Source of the DNA: Zygnema cylindricum
Lineage: Eukaryota > Streptophyta > Zygnematophyceae > Zygnematales > Zygnemataceae
Reading direction: 5' to 3'
Length of the DNA: 60,055 nt
NCBI GenBank assembly: GCA_037447655.1
Contig: JBBHKE010001697.1
Location: 188,001 to 248,055, forward strand
Each line of letters opens with the position of its first letter. The stretch's first letter is position 1. The notes under the pieces were generated by a model. The model made no database searches, was not told the origin of the DNA, and saw only the letters and a program-made list of their open reading frames with translations. The position numbers were made by a program, and so were the translations under genes. Shown here piece by piece: positions 12,083-22,190 of this stretch.

Positions 12083-12296
12083 ATTCAATAATGGGGTATT
12101 ATCCCGATAATGCGTTAATCCCACATATGTCCCTTTGTATAAAAGCATAACCCTGACAGCCCCACGTTGGACCAACTGAATTACGGAGAATCCAGTAATC
12201 CATGTTATTTTCCGTTCCGTAACCAACAATTGTCACCACATGGGAAAGAAGAGCTCCCGGTTTGCAAAGCTGTTTGGGATCCGTATAAATAGCGCA
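12083..12296 (-). pseudogene. Left exon 9: papain His/Asn exon
   Basis: An exon of 214 nt. [12 protein letters not shown] carries the catalytic His and WILRNSVGPTWG the catalytic Asn. In papain the Asn is followed by SWG; here the Trp is Val, but Asn-Ser and Gly are kept. The exon ends GLYPIIE at the usual papain C-terminus. Confidence 0.9.
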
Positions 12297-12534
12297 CTGA
12301 ATCCCCCAGAAAAACAAAAGAAAAAAAGGTGAGGAACAAAAACAAATAAGGTTAATAATGAAATTGAGTTGTCCAGATTACTCGAAAATGCCGAGAAATT
12401 ATATCAAAAATGGAAGTGTAAGAAATACCGGACTTATTTTTAGACAAATTTGAGATAAAATGTTGGAAAACCATGACTCCAGCACTTAGAAAGTTGCATT
12501 AATAAGTGAAATGATGCGATGGTAAAATACTTAC

Positions 12535-12672
12535 AGAGTTCCAAAGAGCAAATTCTTCGGTATAAACCATGTATGTCAAAACCACCTGTTGACTTACGGC
12601 AGCCAATAGTAATTTAGTGTTGAATGGAGGAACTTGTTCGTAAGCCAAAATCGGTACTTTACCATCCAAAGC
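12535..12672 (-). pseudogene. Left exon 8: papain middle segment
   Basis: An exon of 138 nt, phase 0, with intact acceptor TTTCAG at 12,673-12,674. It reads ALDGKVPILAYEQV, then LLLVAVSQQVV, the papain region before the His exon (YE.V...E..L..AV..QPV). Confidence 0.88.
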
Positions 12673-12906
12673 CTGAAATAAAGTACAATATAGGTAAAAA
12701 ACAGAGAGAATAAATTAGGAAATTACTAATTAAGAAAATGCAGGTTTACTTGCACAACATAAACCATAATCAGCATAAATATTTATAAACGTTTCATCCA
12801 AAATGCAGTAACTCGTCATCAAGCCAAAAAAACGTCTAACATTTTCACCGTTTCAAAAAAGAAAAAGATGGAAAAAAATTCAAACATTGTGCAAATAACT
12901 TCAGAT

Positions 12907-13095
12907 CTGTGAGAGAGAGAGAAAGAGAGAGAGAGAGGGGAGGAAGAGAGAGGAAGAGAGAGGAAGAGAGGGGGGGAAGAGAGAGACAGAGAGAGAAAGG
13001 AGAGAAGAGAGGGAGAGAGATAGGGAGAGAGGGAGAGAGAAAGGGAAAGAGGAAGAGAGAGAGACAGAGAGGAGGGATAGAGCGACGAAGAGATT
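12907..13095. repeat. GA-rich microsatellite tract
   Basis: Nearly pure (GA)n and (GGA)n on plus, starting a few bases inside the intron after exon 7. Its counterpart is 33,187-33,412. Confidence 0.9.
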
Positions 13096-13123
13096 GAGGC
13101 ACTTAGAGAGAGAGAAAAAATAC

Positions 13124-13350
13124 CTTGCAAGAGCCTTCAACTCCCGAATACTCTCCGTAGGTTAAAGTAGTCGAAAGCCCAGAGGGTTTGTTTGCCACCC
13201 AATTTAGTATGGTCGTCGGCCACGTTCCCGTGCAGTCTCCCGCACAATCGAGAGCTTCTTGTTCGGAGAGAGAAAGAGGAGAGCTCATCTGATTGAAAAT
13301 ATTATAAATCGCTTCAATTGTAGCGACCACTCCGAAAATAGAACAAGATT
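13124..13350 (-). pseudogene. Left exon 7: papain catalytic-Cys exon, acceptor lost
   Basis: An exon of 227 nt. It starts with SCSIFGVVATIEA, where the second Cys of the papain CGSCWAF motif is catalytic, and continues SPLSLSEQEALDCAGDC. The usual Trp after the Cys is Ser in all copies. The expected acceptor AG at 13,352-13,351 is AA (right arm CGACAG, left CGACAA), and the first exon base is also changed. Normal splicing of this exon looks blocked. Confidence 0.88.
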
Positions 13351-14047
13351 TTGTCGAAATTCGGAAACGGAATAATTAGTTAACAAGTAATTTATTTATT
13401 CTTCACGATACATCAGGATTTGTCAAAAGAGAAGGCCAATATGGGACAGGGAAAGGGTCTATTTATGATTGTATATTGAATGAATGAGAATAATATGGAT
13501 TTTACGGTTTGTACTTCAATTACTTCGATATTATATACTGTTTCAGTTGGAGAAACTTTTCATGCACTGTTCAATTATCAAATTATCGCACAGGGTCAAG
13601 ATCTTATATCTCCACAAAATAAGTACAACTGCATGAGTGAAAATCCATGGAGATTTTCAGAACAAGAAATGCGGCCAAATCGAATAATGGGACCCTTTTC
13701 CAACATCCAAAAAAAGAACAACTGTATGTAAATCGTTGTATCCAATCGGCGTATCGGCGTATCCAATCAGCGTATCGGCGTATCAGTAGCTTGAATCGAT
13801 TTGTCAGCAATGTGAGTTTCTTAATAACTGGTTTGAAGTGAACCTTTTGCCTTTTCAGTTTTTGGTTTGGATGTCTGGTTTGGATTGACTTCTAAGGTTT
13901 TGGTTACTTCATTTGCGTCTAGTGTCGAGTTTGTGATAGATAATTTCGCAAAAAAAAAAAAGAGGTCCCAACAAACATTCCAAAAAAAATCAAACGATAG
14001 TTACCCAAACAAAATCGCTTGAAAATATCTTAATGGTGGAGAATTAC

Positions 14048-14130
14048 CGCAAGCAAATTGGTTTTTTGGCTGAACCAAAAAGGGTCGCCAATCATCTGAA
14101 TCGGGGAGATCGATAATCCAACTTGCATGC
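14048..14130 (-). pseudogene. Left exon 6b: papain N-terminal strand
   Basis: An exon of 83 nt reading HASWIIDLPDSDDWRPF, then QPKNQFACG. This matches papain DWR......VKNQ..CG, with the oxyanion Gln and the disulphide Cys. The donor is GTAATT. Confidence 0.8.
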
Positions 14131-14163
14131 CTTGAAAATTGATTCAATTTTGAGTTTTTGTCA

Positions 14164-14195
14164 GAGAGAGGGCTATCCAAAAAGGTTAGCCCTCT
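14164..14195. other. Hairpin AGAGGGCTATCC/GGTTAGCCCTCT
   Basis: A near-perfect inverted repeat of about 12 bp with an A-run loop, 35 bp upstream (gene sense) of the papain N-terminal exon. It is also present at 32,033-32,064. No function is assigned. Confidence 0.6.
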
Positions 14196-14224
14196 GGCAG
14201 CTGTTCAACATAAAAGCCACAAGG

Positions 14225-14470
14225 TTTCAACATTAACAAAACCTCAATTTTGAAATTGACATCGAATTTAATATGGAGATCACATTTCCATTGACATTGA
14301 TGAGATCATTGACATTGACATCAATATTGGCATTGACATTGCCATTGATATTGTAACTGACATTGACATTGATATTCACTTTGACATTTACACTGACATT
14401 GAAATTGACATTAGAATTGACATTAAAATTGGCATTTTTAATTGACATATTGACATTGACATTGACATAC
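14225..14470. repeat. ACATTG hexamer array
   Basis: Degenerate ACATTG units directly abutting the bacterial ctaD end at about 14,464. The same arrangement is found at 31,755-31,990. Confidence 0.9.
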
Positions 14471-14588
14471 TCTAAAATTCGGCAACAAATGTGAAGATAA
14501 TCCTTGGGGCGGAGCTGACACCTTAGGTTGGATATTGCCTTTCCCGCCACCTTACACTAGTATTAAAAAACAGCCAATTATTCAGTGA
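14464..14588 (+). pseudogene. ctaD: Bacterial ctaD (COX1) C-terminal fragment
   Basis: On plus, antisense to the host gene, the frame reads NPWGGADTLGWILPFPPPYT, then KKQPIIQ and TGA at 14,586-14,588. This is the conserved C-terminus of cytochrome c oxidase subunit I (NPWG.GA.TLEW..PSPPP). It is followed directly by a ctaB-like frame, the order found in bacterial ctaC-ctaD-ctaB operons. A mitochondrial source is unlikely because ctaB/COX10 is not a known mitochondrial-DNA gene. Confidence 0.8.
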
Positions 14589-14594
14589 AACGCA

Positions 14595-15097
14595 ACGGTC
14601 GATATCAATTCACCTTTGCTATCATATGAGGATAATATCGGCGGTTCAGTAAAAGATTATCTTATGTTAATGAAACGCCGCGTTATGTCACTGGTAGTTT
14701 TTACCGCTTTCTTAGTTATGCTTCTATATCCCACTCAATATCCACTCTCTCATTGCATTTGTAACTATTTTATGTATAACTATCTCGCTGGCTCAGCGGC
14801 AGCAATTAATGTGCTACAATAGAGATATTGATGTCATTATGATACGCACCCAAAAAAGAACTGTAGTCACTAGTGCAATATAGCCTGATGAAGCCCTTGC
14901 TTTGCGCAAAAGTTCAAGAACTATAGCAGTAATTATGATGGCAGTGTCAGTAAATATCATCTCAGCCGTCTCATTTGCTGTTACCATACTATATTATGTT
15001 TATATCGATACAATTTGGCTAAGAAAACCTTATATTCTTAGAAAAACTAATGTGGTAATAGGAGGGGTATCTGGCGCATTGCCGCCAATAATTAGAT
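14595..15097 (+). pseudogene. ctaB: Bacterial ctaB (haem A/O farnesyltransferase) fragment
   Basis: The frame VKDYLMLMKRRVMSLVVFTA is the N-terminal start of protohaem IX farnesyltransferase, with two shifts just after it. AGSAAAIN then shifts into CYNRDIDVIMIRTQKRTVV, the N/D-R-D-x-D prenyl-diphosphate motif. A TAG at 14,881 follows, then PDEALAL, a membrane segment and VVIGGVSGALPPIIR, the second conserved motif. It stops at about 15,097, at another ACATTG repeat, so the C-terminal half is missing. The style is alphaproteobacterial. The gene is dead in both arms. Confidence 0.88.
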
Positions 15098-15104
15098 GAG
15101 CCTC

Positions 15105-15180
15105 AATGTCATAACATTGACATTGACATACATTAACATTGATATAGAAATTCATATTTTACTTGAAATTGACATCGACA
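15105..15180. repeat. Short ACATTG array
   Basis: Degenerate hexamers bordering the bacterial fragment on its other side. The right counterpart is 31,085-31,140. Confidence 0.8.
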
Positions 15181-15406
15181 TTAACCATCTGGAAATTGAA
15201 TGGACATCAGCTAAAACAATGAAATTGGTTGTTTTCAAAATTAGTGATATCGGCATGTTCAAAAGAAATCCACACTGAAATATACATCAACTAACCGATT
15301 ATAATTTCGACATCAATGTTTCCAATTAAAAAAAAATGACATAGAAATTGGGAGTGACACCGAAACTAAAAATTGCACAGAATTCCAATAAGGTTTTGTC
15401 GCTTAC

Positions 15407-15582
15407 AACTTTTGGTAGTTGAAGAAGGTGTTATCGTCTGCCACAGCTGATCTCCAATGCTAAAATCTGTACTCAATTTGCATTGCTTTAGAAGGACGAG
15501 ATTCCCACTAGCACCGTTTCCTCCATCGAGACACAATTTAGTGTCGAAATTTTGCCATTGTACAGAAGAATCTTCAGGTCGA
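15407..15582 (-). pseudogene. Left exon 6: beta-trefoil (ricin-B-type) lectin-like segment
   Basis: The frame reads SSVQWQNFDTKLCLDGGNG, then NLVLLKQC and GDQLWQTI. The order CLD..G..G..V.L..C.....QLW is that of a ricin-B-type carbohydrate-binding repeat. The donor is GTAAGC. The reading phase does not join simply to its neighbours, so an indel or an unseen exon is likely. Absent from the right arm by deletion. Confidence 0.6.
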
Positions 15583-15932
15583 CTGTAACTTGCATTGAAA
15601 CGTTGATTTTTTTTTTTTTTTTTGACATTCTGCTAAAGAAGTATAGCAGGAAACGTATCAGAAAACGTGGCATACATTCTATTTTTTAATGACATAGAAA
15701 AATGTGATTTCCTTCATCGTGAAGATAATATTTTTGTTCCAACTAAAGAAAATTAAAAACAATAGAATAAAAGTACTTCCCAATAATCTCTAAAAAGTTT
15801 GAGTTTGATCTCTTTCCATAATTATCAACTTCTAATTCAGCAATTAAGGAAGAAAATGGAAACATTGTTTTCTTCAGGTTTAAACCATGAGTACAATATG
15901 CTCATAGGAAGCGGGGAAAAGAAAAAACCCAC

Positions 15933-16079
15933 TCGATAAAACTGTTTGCGTAATTCCAGCCTTTGATTTTGCTGCTGTTAAACAAACATCTTGACCCTTT
16001 GCCTGAAAATAAAAACGTCCACTACCATCGACACCGAGAATCCATAAAACTCCAACATTCCCATCGTATCCATTGGGAT
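15933..16079 (-). pseudogene. Left exon 5: beta-trefoil-like segment
   Basis: An exon of 147 nt in phase with exon 4. It reads GYDGNVGVLWILGVDGSGRF, then YFQAKGQDVCLTAAKSKAG. The W....G..F.....CL pattern suggests a trefoil repeat, though the family is uncertain. Deleted in the right arm. Confidence 0.6.
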
Positions 16080-16300
16080 CTAAAAAGAAGACGAACATCA
16101 AGAATTAAACATATCCTATTCAACAATTTTCTTCAATGAAGAACCTTCCACTAAAGAATCATTAAATTTCTCAACAAGGTTGTTACACCACACTCATAGT
16201 TCGCTATGCCAAAACATTGAGTTGCGACCAAATGTGCTTTAAATTTTCGATCAAGAAAATATACAAAAGAAAAGAGTTGTCCGAATAAGAAGAGCCTTAC

Positions 16301-16419
16301 ATAACGACAGTGCAATGGGAGATTTTTTTGTGGTCGAATTTGAAACTGCGGTCAAGCTGAGAAAGCGATGGAGGGAACGACCATAGATGCCAATTCCTTG
16401 GGAGTCAACCATCTTGTCA
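16301..16419 (-). pseudogene. Left exon 4
   Basis: An exon of 119 nt between TTTGCAG and GTAAGG, reading DKMVDSQGIGIYGRSLHRF, then TKKSPIALSL. Probably the first strand pair of the trefoil region. The right arm keeps only its first half. Confidence 0.6.
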
Positions 16420-16599
16420 CTGCAAAAAAATAAGAAAAGAAAAGCGACCATTGCTACTATCAGCCATGGTCCGCGATGCCTTTAAAAATTGGACTGTTTA
16501 GATCGAAAGAAAGTCGCATTTACTTTCAAATTGCAAACCACTGGTGTGGTTGACGTGGTCTCATCTAAATACATAATCACAGTGAAATTCACATGCGAA

Positions 16600-16870
16600 A
16601 TTGCCATAGACCTGCATTAATGTCAGCATCCACATCCTTATTCATATCCAAATCAAGGGCATCGCAATACATAAGCATCAAGTCAACGTTCAGACAGTCA
16701 TCGGCGTGATGTCAGCATTCACGTCAGCATCTAATATCAACATTCGCATTGACTTGGGAATGAACTTTAAATTAGCATCGTCATGGACATTCCTTGAAAT
16801 TTGAAAGAAACAAACAAAGGTGACCCCGAAATCGGCATCGACATTCATATTGACATTGCATCAGGTTACC
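16600..16870. repeat. Degenerate ACATTG/GATGTC array
   Basis: Highly degenerate hexamer units in the intron between exons 3 and 4. The counterpart is 30,370-30,660. Confidence 0.6.
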
Positions 16871-17268
16871 TTCAACACTAAATGCTTTGAGAATGTTGAA
16901 GAGCAGGAGAACGTCTTTTCATATGACTGATTGCATGTGCAGAAGTTGAAGTGAAAAAAAGTCAGCTTCCTCAACGTATTTCGCCTTAAATTTCGGGGTT
17001 TGCGCAGAATAGATTGTGATGCAGTACTATCTCAGAGTCGGATCAGCATTTATTTATGGAAACCTTTTACTTTCTCTTTCCGTCCATAAAATTAGTTTGG
17101 CTTTTCTTGACAATACAATTTTATAAAACATTAAATAATATCATAGTATTTCGTCGACATGGATGTACATCGTTACGTTGAGAACATCGTAAACACACAT
17201 TTCAAGTATTTCAAACATCACAAAATAATAATGAAATAAGTTACAAATGAACCTTTTTTCTTGTTTAC

Positions 17269-17403
17269 TCTGGCGAAATTGATTTAGATTGACATCCCTT
17301 CCACAGCTGTTTCGAGCCGCAAAATCCATTTTCCGAGCAACAACGTCAGGTGGACATTGGACAGAAAAGTTCTTCGAAAGGACAGAGAAATGTTCCCATT
17401 GGA
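17269..17403 (-). pseudogene. Left exon 3: hevein-like domain, frameshifted
   Basis: Homologous to the intact exon at 29,792-29,939, but with at least four small deletions (for example CAATGTGGAAAC became CAATGGGAAC, and GGCTCCGGAAAC became GGCTCGAAAC). The frame loses the CCSENGFCG cysteine core and reads VVARKMDFAARNSCG. The domain is destroyed here. Confidence 0.85.
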
Positions 17404-17772
17404 CTGCAAAAAATAGAAAAAAATGAAAAAACAACAATCATATCCGCTTATTATGTTCTACCTTTTGAGTTCTGGCTGTTAACTTTTGGTCTATGAGAGG
17501 ATTCCGCTATGAGCAAAACTGCAATTTTACATCGTTTTTGTTTTTTTATTTTCTTTTCTTTCAAAGCAAATTCGGGTCCTTTGATAATTGAAATTTCTTC
17601 AGAACAAAGTTTGGGAAACTAGAGTGCATATATAAAAATAAAATGACAGATGAAAAAATTTCGATCGACAACATAAACGCACATGCACGATTGAGATGTT
17701 AAAGAAATCATCTTAAGAAGCTTCAATATCCGGCGATTAACTTCTTTTTTTTTAACTTCTGAAATAACTGAC

Positions 17773-17853
17773 CGGGTTGTGTTCTTCTAAGAATTCGGCG
17801 TTCCATGCGTCCCGTTTCAGTAAATCCATTGTCGATTGTTTGCGTTAATTCAT
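17773..17853 (-). pseudogene. Left exon 2: linker
   Basis: An exon of 81 nt, phase 1 on both sides. It encodes DELTQTIDNGFTETGRMERR, then ILRRTQS. It has a basic end and no recognised domain. The counterpart is 29,344-29,424. Confidence 0.75.
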
Positions 17854-18263
17854 CTGAAAAGAATTTCCATATCCATCGATACAACGAACAGATAGAAATA
17901 TGTCATCCATATATTTAAAACAATGGACTATAATCAAGCTTTTATGGTGTTAAAAAATACCAGTTTTAACGAGGATAATAATAGATATTTTTTGGAAATA
18001 GGCGTGAAAATGACAATTTTTGAAATTCAAAATTTCGCTGGATCCCAAAATATGTAAATTCTACTATGGAAGCTCAAAATTAGGATAAAGGGTTAGGTCC
18101 AGAATTAGCGATAAAGGAAAAAACAATTTAATCAAGCCAAAATTAAAATGTTTTGTCAATAAATCATGTTTTTTTAACATTTTCTATATTGAAATTTTTC
18201 ATTCTATTTCATACTTCACATAAATACTACAAATAGTTTATGTTCCATACTTTCAAACCATAC

Positions 18264-18393
18264 CAGAATTAATATTGACTTCTGAGTTGACTTCCGAGTT
18301 GACTTCCGAGTTGACTTCCACGTGTGAGCTAAAATCAGCTTCCTGGGCGTTGACCAAGAAGGAAGTCAGCAAGAGAAGGAGAGCAACAGCCAT
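18264..18393 (-). pseudogene. Left exon 1: signal peptide with EVNS repeats
   Basis: ATG at 18,393-18,391 begins MAVALLLLLTSFLVNAQ, a clear secretory signal, followed by EADFSSHVEVNSEVNSEVNS. The 12-nt unit coding EVNS is repeated here but has diverged in the right arm (EVNSEFNSKVN), which is 12 nt shorter. The donor is GTATGG. Confidence 0.85.
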
Positions 18394-19445
18394 GGCTGCT
18401 TTGTCTTACTCGCTTGCAATGGTCAAACACTTCCATGTCCTTAAGAGAAGACTTCATTTGTAATTTTTTTACTCTTTCGCTTCCACTTGTTAACGTGGTC
18501 CACCTGTCGGCGGAGTATTGGCTCACTATACGGTGGCTGCTGAACCGGCAGTATGGTGACGTGGCATTATTGGAGGATATTAACCTTGTCTTTTTTAATG
18601 CGTTTCAACAAGACGGCGGGAAAAAACGTCCAAATTTGGAAACATGAGAGGGTGGTCTAGTATGTACTACAAGGATACGGATTCTGTACCAGAAACTCTT
18701 GTAGTACAGCGCGGATTCACGTGTGCAATGAACTGCTGCAAAGTTTTAAATAGTGTTGGTAAGTAGCCCGGTATAGTACAATAAGTCAAGCAAAGTTTGT
18801 CCACGAGGATGCGTCTACTCCATATAAATTCATGATACTATTTAGTATTTATTTCCTGTTTTTTAACCTGGAATACGGGCTAGTGGCTTGACTACAGTTG
18901 ACAATTTGTTAATTTCGGTAAGACAATTGATAATGCACGACTGTAGCATTCTCTAAAAATCTACACGTGTCAAACACTTAAAGACTTAAAGTGATCAATT
19001 TAGGAAAAAGACAAATTAGTGCCGGCTTTTAACAAGTAGGGTTCGACTTTACGCAATAACAGGAACGGCAGATTTAACGGCCATAACTGCTGAATAATGA
19101 TGTCGTCAGTCTCCATTCTTTGATAATGTCACAGACATATTGGCGTTTATTTGTGGCCGTACAGTGTCTCATTTACAGGACACTGCCACTCCTCATTTGA
19201 CTCTTAAAGTGAACGTCGAGACAAAGAATAGGTGCACACTTCTTTGACGAGTTTTCTCACCGACAACAGGTTTTTTCACCGACAAAACAAAAGTCGTTTC
19301 CACGTAGCCATAGGACAACAAAATTAAATAAAATACACAGCCACCGTATCCCAAGAATGATCCAAATCCTTACAGCTGTCCCATATCCAATAACCGGTGA
19401 TCCATTTTATTTTTTATATAAGCCCAGTTAAGGGCGTTTTATTCA
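18394..19445. other. 5' flank of left protease copy
   Basis: Shared with the right arm (27,860-28,815). A GTGGTCCACCTGTCGGCGGAG block lies about 100 bp upstream of the ATG in both arms, but no TATA box or transcription start can be fixed. About 145 bp at 19,370-19,512 has no counterpart at the matching place (27,718-27,862), which holds unrelated DNA. Confidence 0.5.
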
Positions 19446-19806
19446 TAGTTCAAAAGTAGGTGAAAGTAGGCCCATACAATATGCCTATTGTACGCAAAAC
19501 ATACAATATGACCTTAAGACCCATATTGTATTGGTCGCAAAATGAAAAAAAATAGTAACAGGGTTGAGTTGCACATCGATCGATAGAGAATTAAACGTCA
19601 TGTCTAAATTTTGAAAAATATTCGGACAAAAAAATATTTTTCTGTAAGTTTTGAGGTATTTTTTTATTAAACCGTCAGATTTGGACGATCGGACGGTCTC
19701 TGATCAAAGTAGCAATTTAAGAAGATCACATGAAAAGCCCATAACACAACTTACGATAAAGGTGCCTACAAAAGGCCTACAATAGAAACGCTTACTTTTG
19801 AACTAT
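19446..19806. mobile_element. TIR element (TAGTTCAAAAGTA ends)
   Basis: ATAGTTCAAAAGTAGG at 19,446 and its inverted match CTTACTTTTGAACTAT at the other end frame about 360 bp. The right arm keeps one end (near 27,418) but has lost the other. No coding content. Confidence 0.5.
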
Positions 19807-20146
19807 GGTTTTATTCCACTGAAACCGAAGGCCCTCGGTTCTGGTGTCGTATTAGTTAGTGGTAACGGAGAATAACGACGCGACTTCCCACCAGAACTTC
19901 CGACAACAAATTAAAAACAGCCGCGTATACATTCTCAGGTGTACCTACGGGCAATGGTAAAAATTACTAGGACAGTGAGTTTTTTTGGGCTTTCCTCGTT
20001 TTTTTTTTTGTTTGCGAAATCGCTAATTGGTTTCCACTTCCCCCCAGAATTTGATGTTGTGGTAAACGTGACATCGATGTTTTGTCTTCACGCCTTACAC
20101 GCGGTGAATTCTCAATGGCGCATACTTCTGGGCCAAATATCACAAT

Positions 20147-21333
20147 CAATTACCCGAATCTGTACCCGATCCATACCAGGCCAGCCGCGTCGGATCCGGA
20201 ACGGATTCGGGTCCCAAATTTTGGGGGTCGGCCAGATTTGGCCGGGTGATTCAAAAAAATAAAAAATTGGGTAGGGTCGGGTAAGTAAAAAACGAAAAAA
20301 GTTGAAGGTTTCGTAGATACGTACCAATGCTGTACACCGCCAATCGCTATTAGCGTTGTGTACGCTAATCCTGTCCCGCTTTTTTTTGTTTTTATTCTCA
20401 AATAGAATTATCCACACTATTTAAAAAAAGCCCTAATTCCTAAATAGAGTAATCGATTTCTTCCAAAATTTCCAAATTCCCAATTAGCGTACACCACGCT
20501 AAATAATAGTATACGCTAATCAAACCTACACGCTAATAGCGATTGGCGGTGTAGTGTTCATACTATCCAACATTATTGTACTTTATACCACTAATTTTGT
20601 ATTTATTAGGGTACGGGTAGTCACTAGAAATCGAGTTTCTGTTTTTTGTTTTTCGTAAACGCGCATCGGGTACAGGGTAACAATGTAGGGGCGTGCAATA
20701 ACCCAGCTGAATTTTGGGTGTCCAGATTTTGAAAAAACAAAATGTCAGATTCGGGTATCTGAAATTTTGACTTTTGTGACCTCAACCCTACACTTATGGG
20801 ACGTTTCTAGTATCGGGTATCAACTCAGCTTTTGAAACAGGCATGAGTCTGAGGTCGCAAAAGTCAAAATTTCAGATACCCGAATCTGACATTTTTTTTT
20901 CAAAATATGAACACCCGAAATCCGGGCGGGTTATTGCACACTCCTTAATTGTTACCTGGCACCCAATACGCGTTAACGAACAAAAAAAGTTCACCGAAAC
21001 TCGATTTCTCACGACTACCTGTACCCGCCCGTACCGGAATAAGTACAAAATTAGTGGTACGTCTCCCTTATACCTTCCACGATACCAAGAGGGGGAAGTA
21101 CAATAATGTTGGATAGTATGGACACTACAAGTACTGTACTATAGTGGAACGTACCTACAAAACCTTCAATTGTTTTCGTTATTTTGCTTGCCCGGCCGCA
21201 CCCGAATTTGTTTTTTTCTTTTTTCTGTATCACCCGGCCGTATCCGGCTGGGCCCCAAAAGTTTTGCAATACCGAATCCGTTCCGGATCCGACGCGGCCT
21301 GCCCGGTAGGGATCGGGTACGGATTCGGGTACC
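20147..21333. mobile_element. Foldback element with GC-rich long inverted repeats (left)
   Basis: The outer ends pair: CAATTACCCGAATCTGTACC near 20,147 against CAATTGGGTACCCGAATCC in reverse near 21,333. Matching CGGATCCGGAACGGATTCGG, GGGTAAG..AAACGAAAA and CGTAGATACGTACC blocks lie in mirror order, and a second inner palindrome spans 20,560-21,125. A MITE is nested inside. The counterpart is 26,300-27,115. The short frames rich in PNPFRIRRG are repeat DNA. Confidence 0.8.
20335..20551. mobile_element. 217-bp MITE with TA target duplication
   Basis: The ends are CACCGCCAATCGCTATTAGC and its exact inverse, flanked by TA. The right arm has the unoccupied site CTGTAGTGTTC with a single TA, which defines both ends to the base. 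Internal AT-rich DNA repeats GTACGCTAAT motifs. TA duplication is typical of Tc1/mariner-related MITEs. Confidence 0.92.
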
Positions 21334-21449
21334 CAATTGCGACCTCTGGCATGAGTCTCGGTTTTACTCGTACTGCCAGTTCGACTAGAACTGCCGATAT
21401 TTGGAGTACACGACTTTTTAACTGTTAATTCAAGTTTAGGTTCATGCAA

Positions 21450-21996
21450 CCCCTTATCATTCAAGGCTGTTAGGACGGGTGTAAAATAGAGATTAGACCC
21501 TAAAATACCACCTTAAAAGACCTCAAAATCCCCAATTAGACCCTGAAATGCCCTAAAATATCCCAAAAAAAGTGTGAAGACAAAGTTAAACGTTAAAGAC
21601 TCATTTGGCATGTAAGCTGCGGAAAAAAAGAAAAAGTGACAATCTACACTAGTTTACTTTTAGCTATTTTATTATGACTAAAACTGAATATCTAAAACTA
21701 GCAATATCAAGCACCTAAAAATCGTTGATACCGACCCTTATTGAGATTCAATTATTGTAAGAATATCACATTGGATCATGTAATTGACTTTTAGTACGAT
21801 AAGCAACATTAGAAGTTTCCATTGGAGCACATTACAATATTTTACGTTCGCGTATATGTTGACTTTTATGAAAACCTAACGAAAAACAATTGACGTTTTC
21901 GTTGGGGCGTTTAACTTTTAGTGTTTCAAACTTTTAGCCTTTCGACGTCGTACGATATTGAAACATATTCCGATGTCCTTCTATTTTCCATTTCAA
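21450..21996. other. Intergenic, inner left arm
   Basis: AT-rich DNA shared with 25,657-26,185, including several CCCTAAAAT-like tracts at 21,495-21,560. No gene seen. Confidence 0.4.
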
Positions 21997-22190
21997 TCAT
22001 GTTTTGTACTTTGATGGTTTAACTGTCGCGTCCTTGATAATGAAATCTCCCATATTTATTTTGTTTTCACCCATCATGATTGATTCTCCTGTATTTAAAT
22101 ATTGGCCTTCAACAATCGCGCAAATTGGAACGTTTTCAACAAGCTCAATGAGCAAAAATAATTTTGTTTGTGTTTTTTTCTTTTTGTTTT
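21994..22190 (-). CDS. Possible exon, arm-conserved (left)
   Basis: A frame reading KLFLLIELVENVPICAIVEG, then GESIMMGENKINMGDFIIKD and a stop. The right-arm version (25,466-25,656) differs by few residues. The composition looks protein-like and slightly resembles an OB-fold strand pattern, but no family is recognised. No start codon or splice partner is established. Confidence 0.35.

Larger units (their letters stand above)
2080..18393 (-). pseudogene. Left copy: secreted hevein/papain/EGF/LysM protein, broken
   Basis: This is a multi-exon gene on the minus strand. Exons in order encode a signal peptide, a short linker, a hevein-like domain, beta-trefoil-like segments, a papain-family (C1A) cysteine protease, two EGF-like domains and LysM-type segments. 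The predicted product is a secreted, carbohydrate-anchored protease. Exon limits follow GT-AG signals conserved between the two arms and, for the protease part, in the third paralogue at 46.7-51.7 kb, where exon lengths of 227, 138 and 214 nt are identical. Three lesions break it: several small deletions in the hevein exon (17,403-17,269), an acceptor AG changed to AA before the catalytic-Cys exon (13,351-13,352), and TGA in the last exon (2,290-2,292). The EGF1-EGF2 intron holds a copia element. The domain calls come from motifs, and the trefoil part is the least certain. Confidence 0.85.

Noticed and set aside
12819-13140. Leu/Ser-rich frames over the GA/CT tracts (also 33,166-33,471 and 4,813-5,097)
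   Set aside because: Microsatellite artefacts.
14902-15099. Host membrane protein or nuclear COX10 exon
   Set aside because: The order ctaD end, stop, ctaB with bacterial-style motifs, frameshifts and antisense placement fits a dead bacterial insert rather than a host exon.
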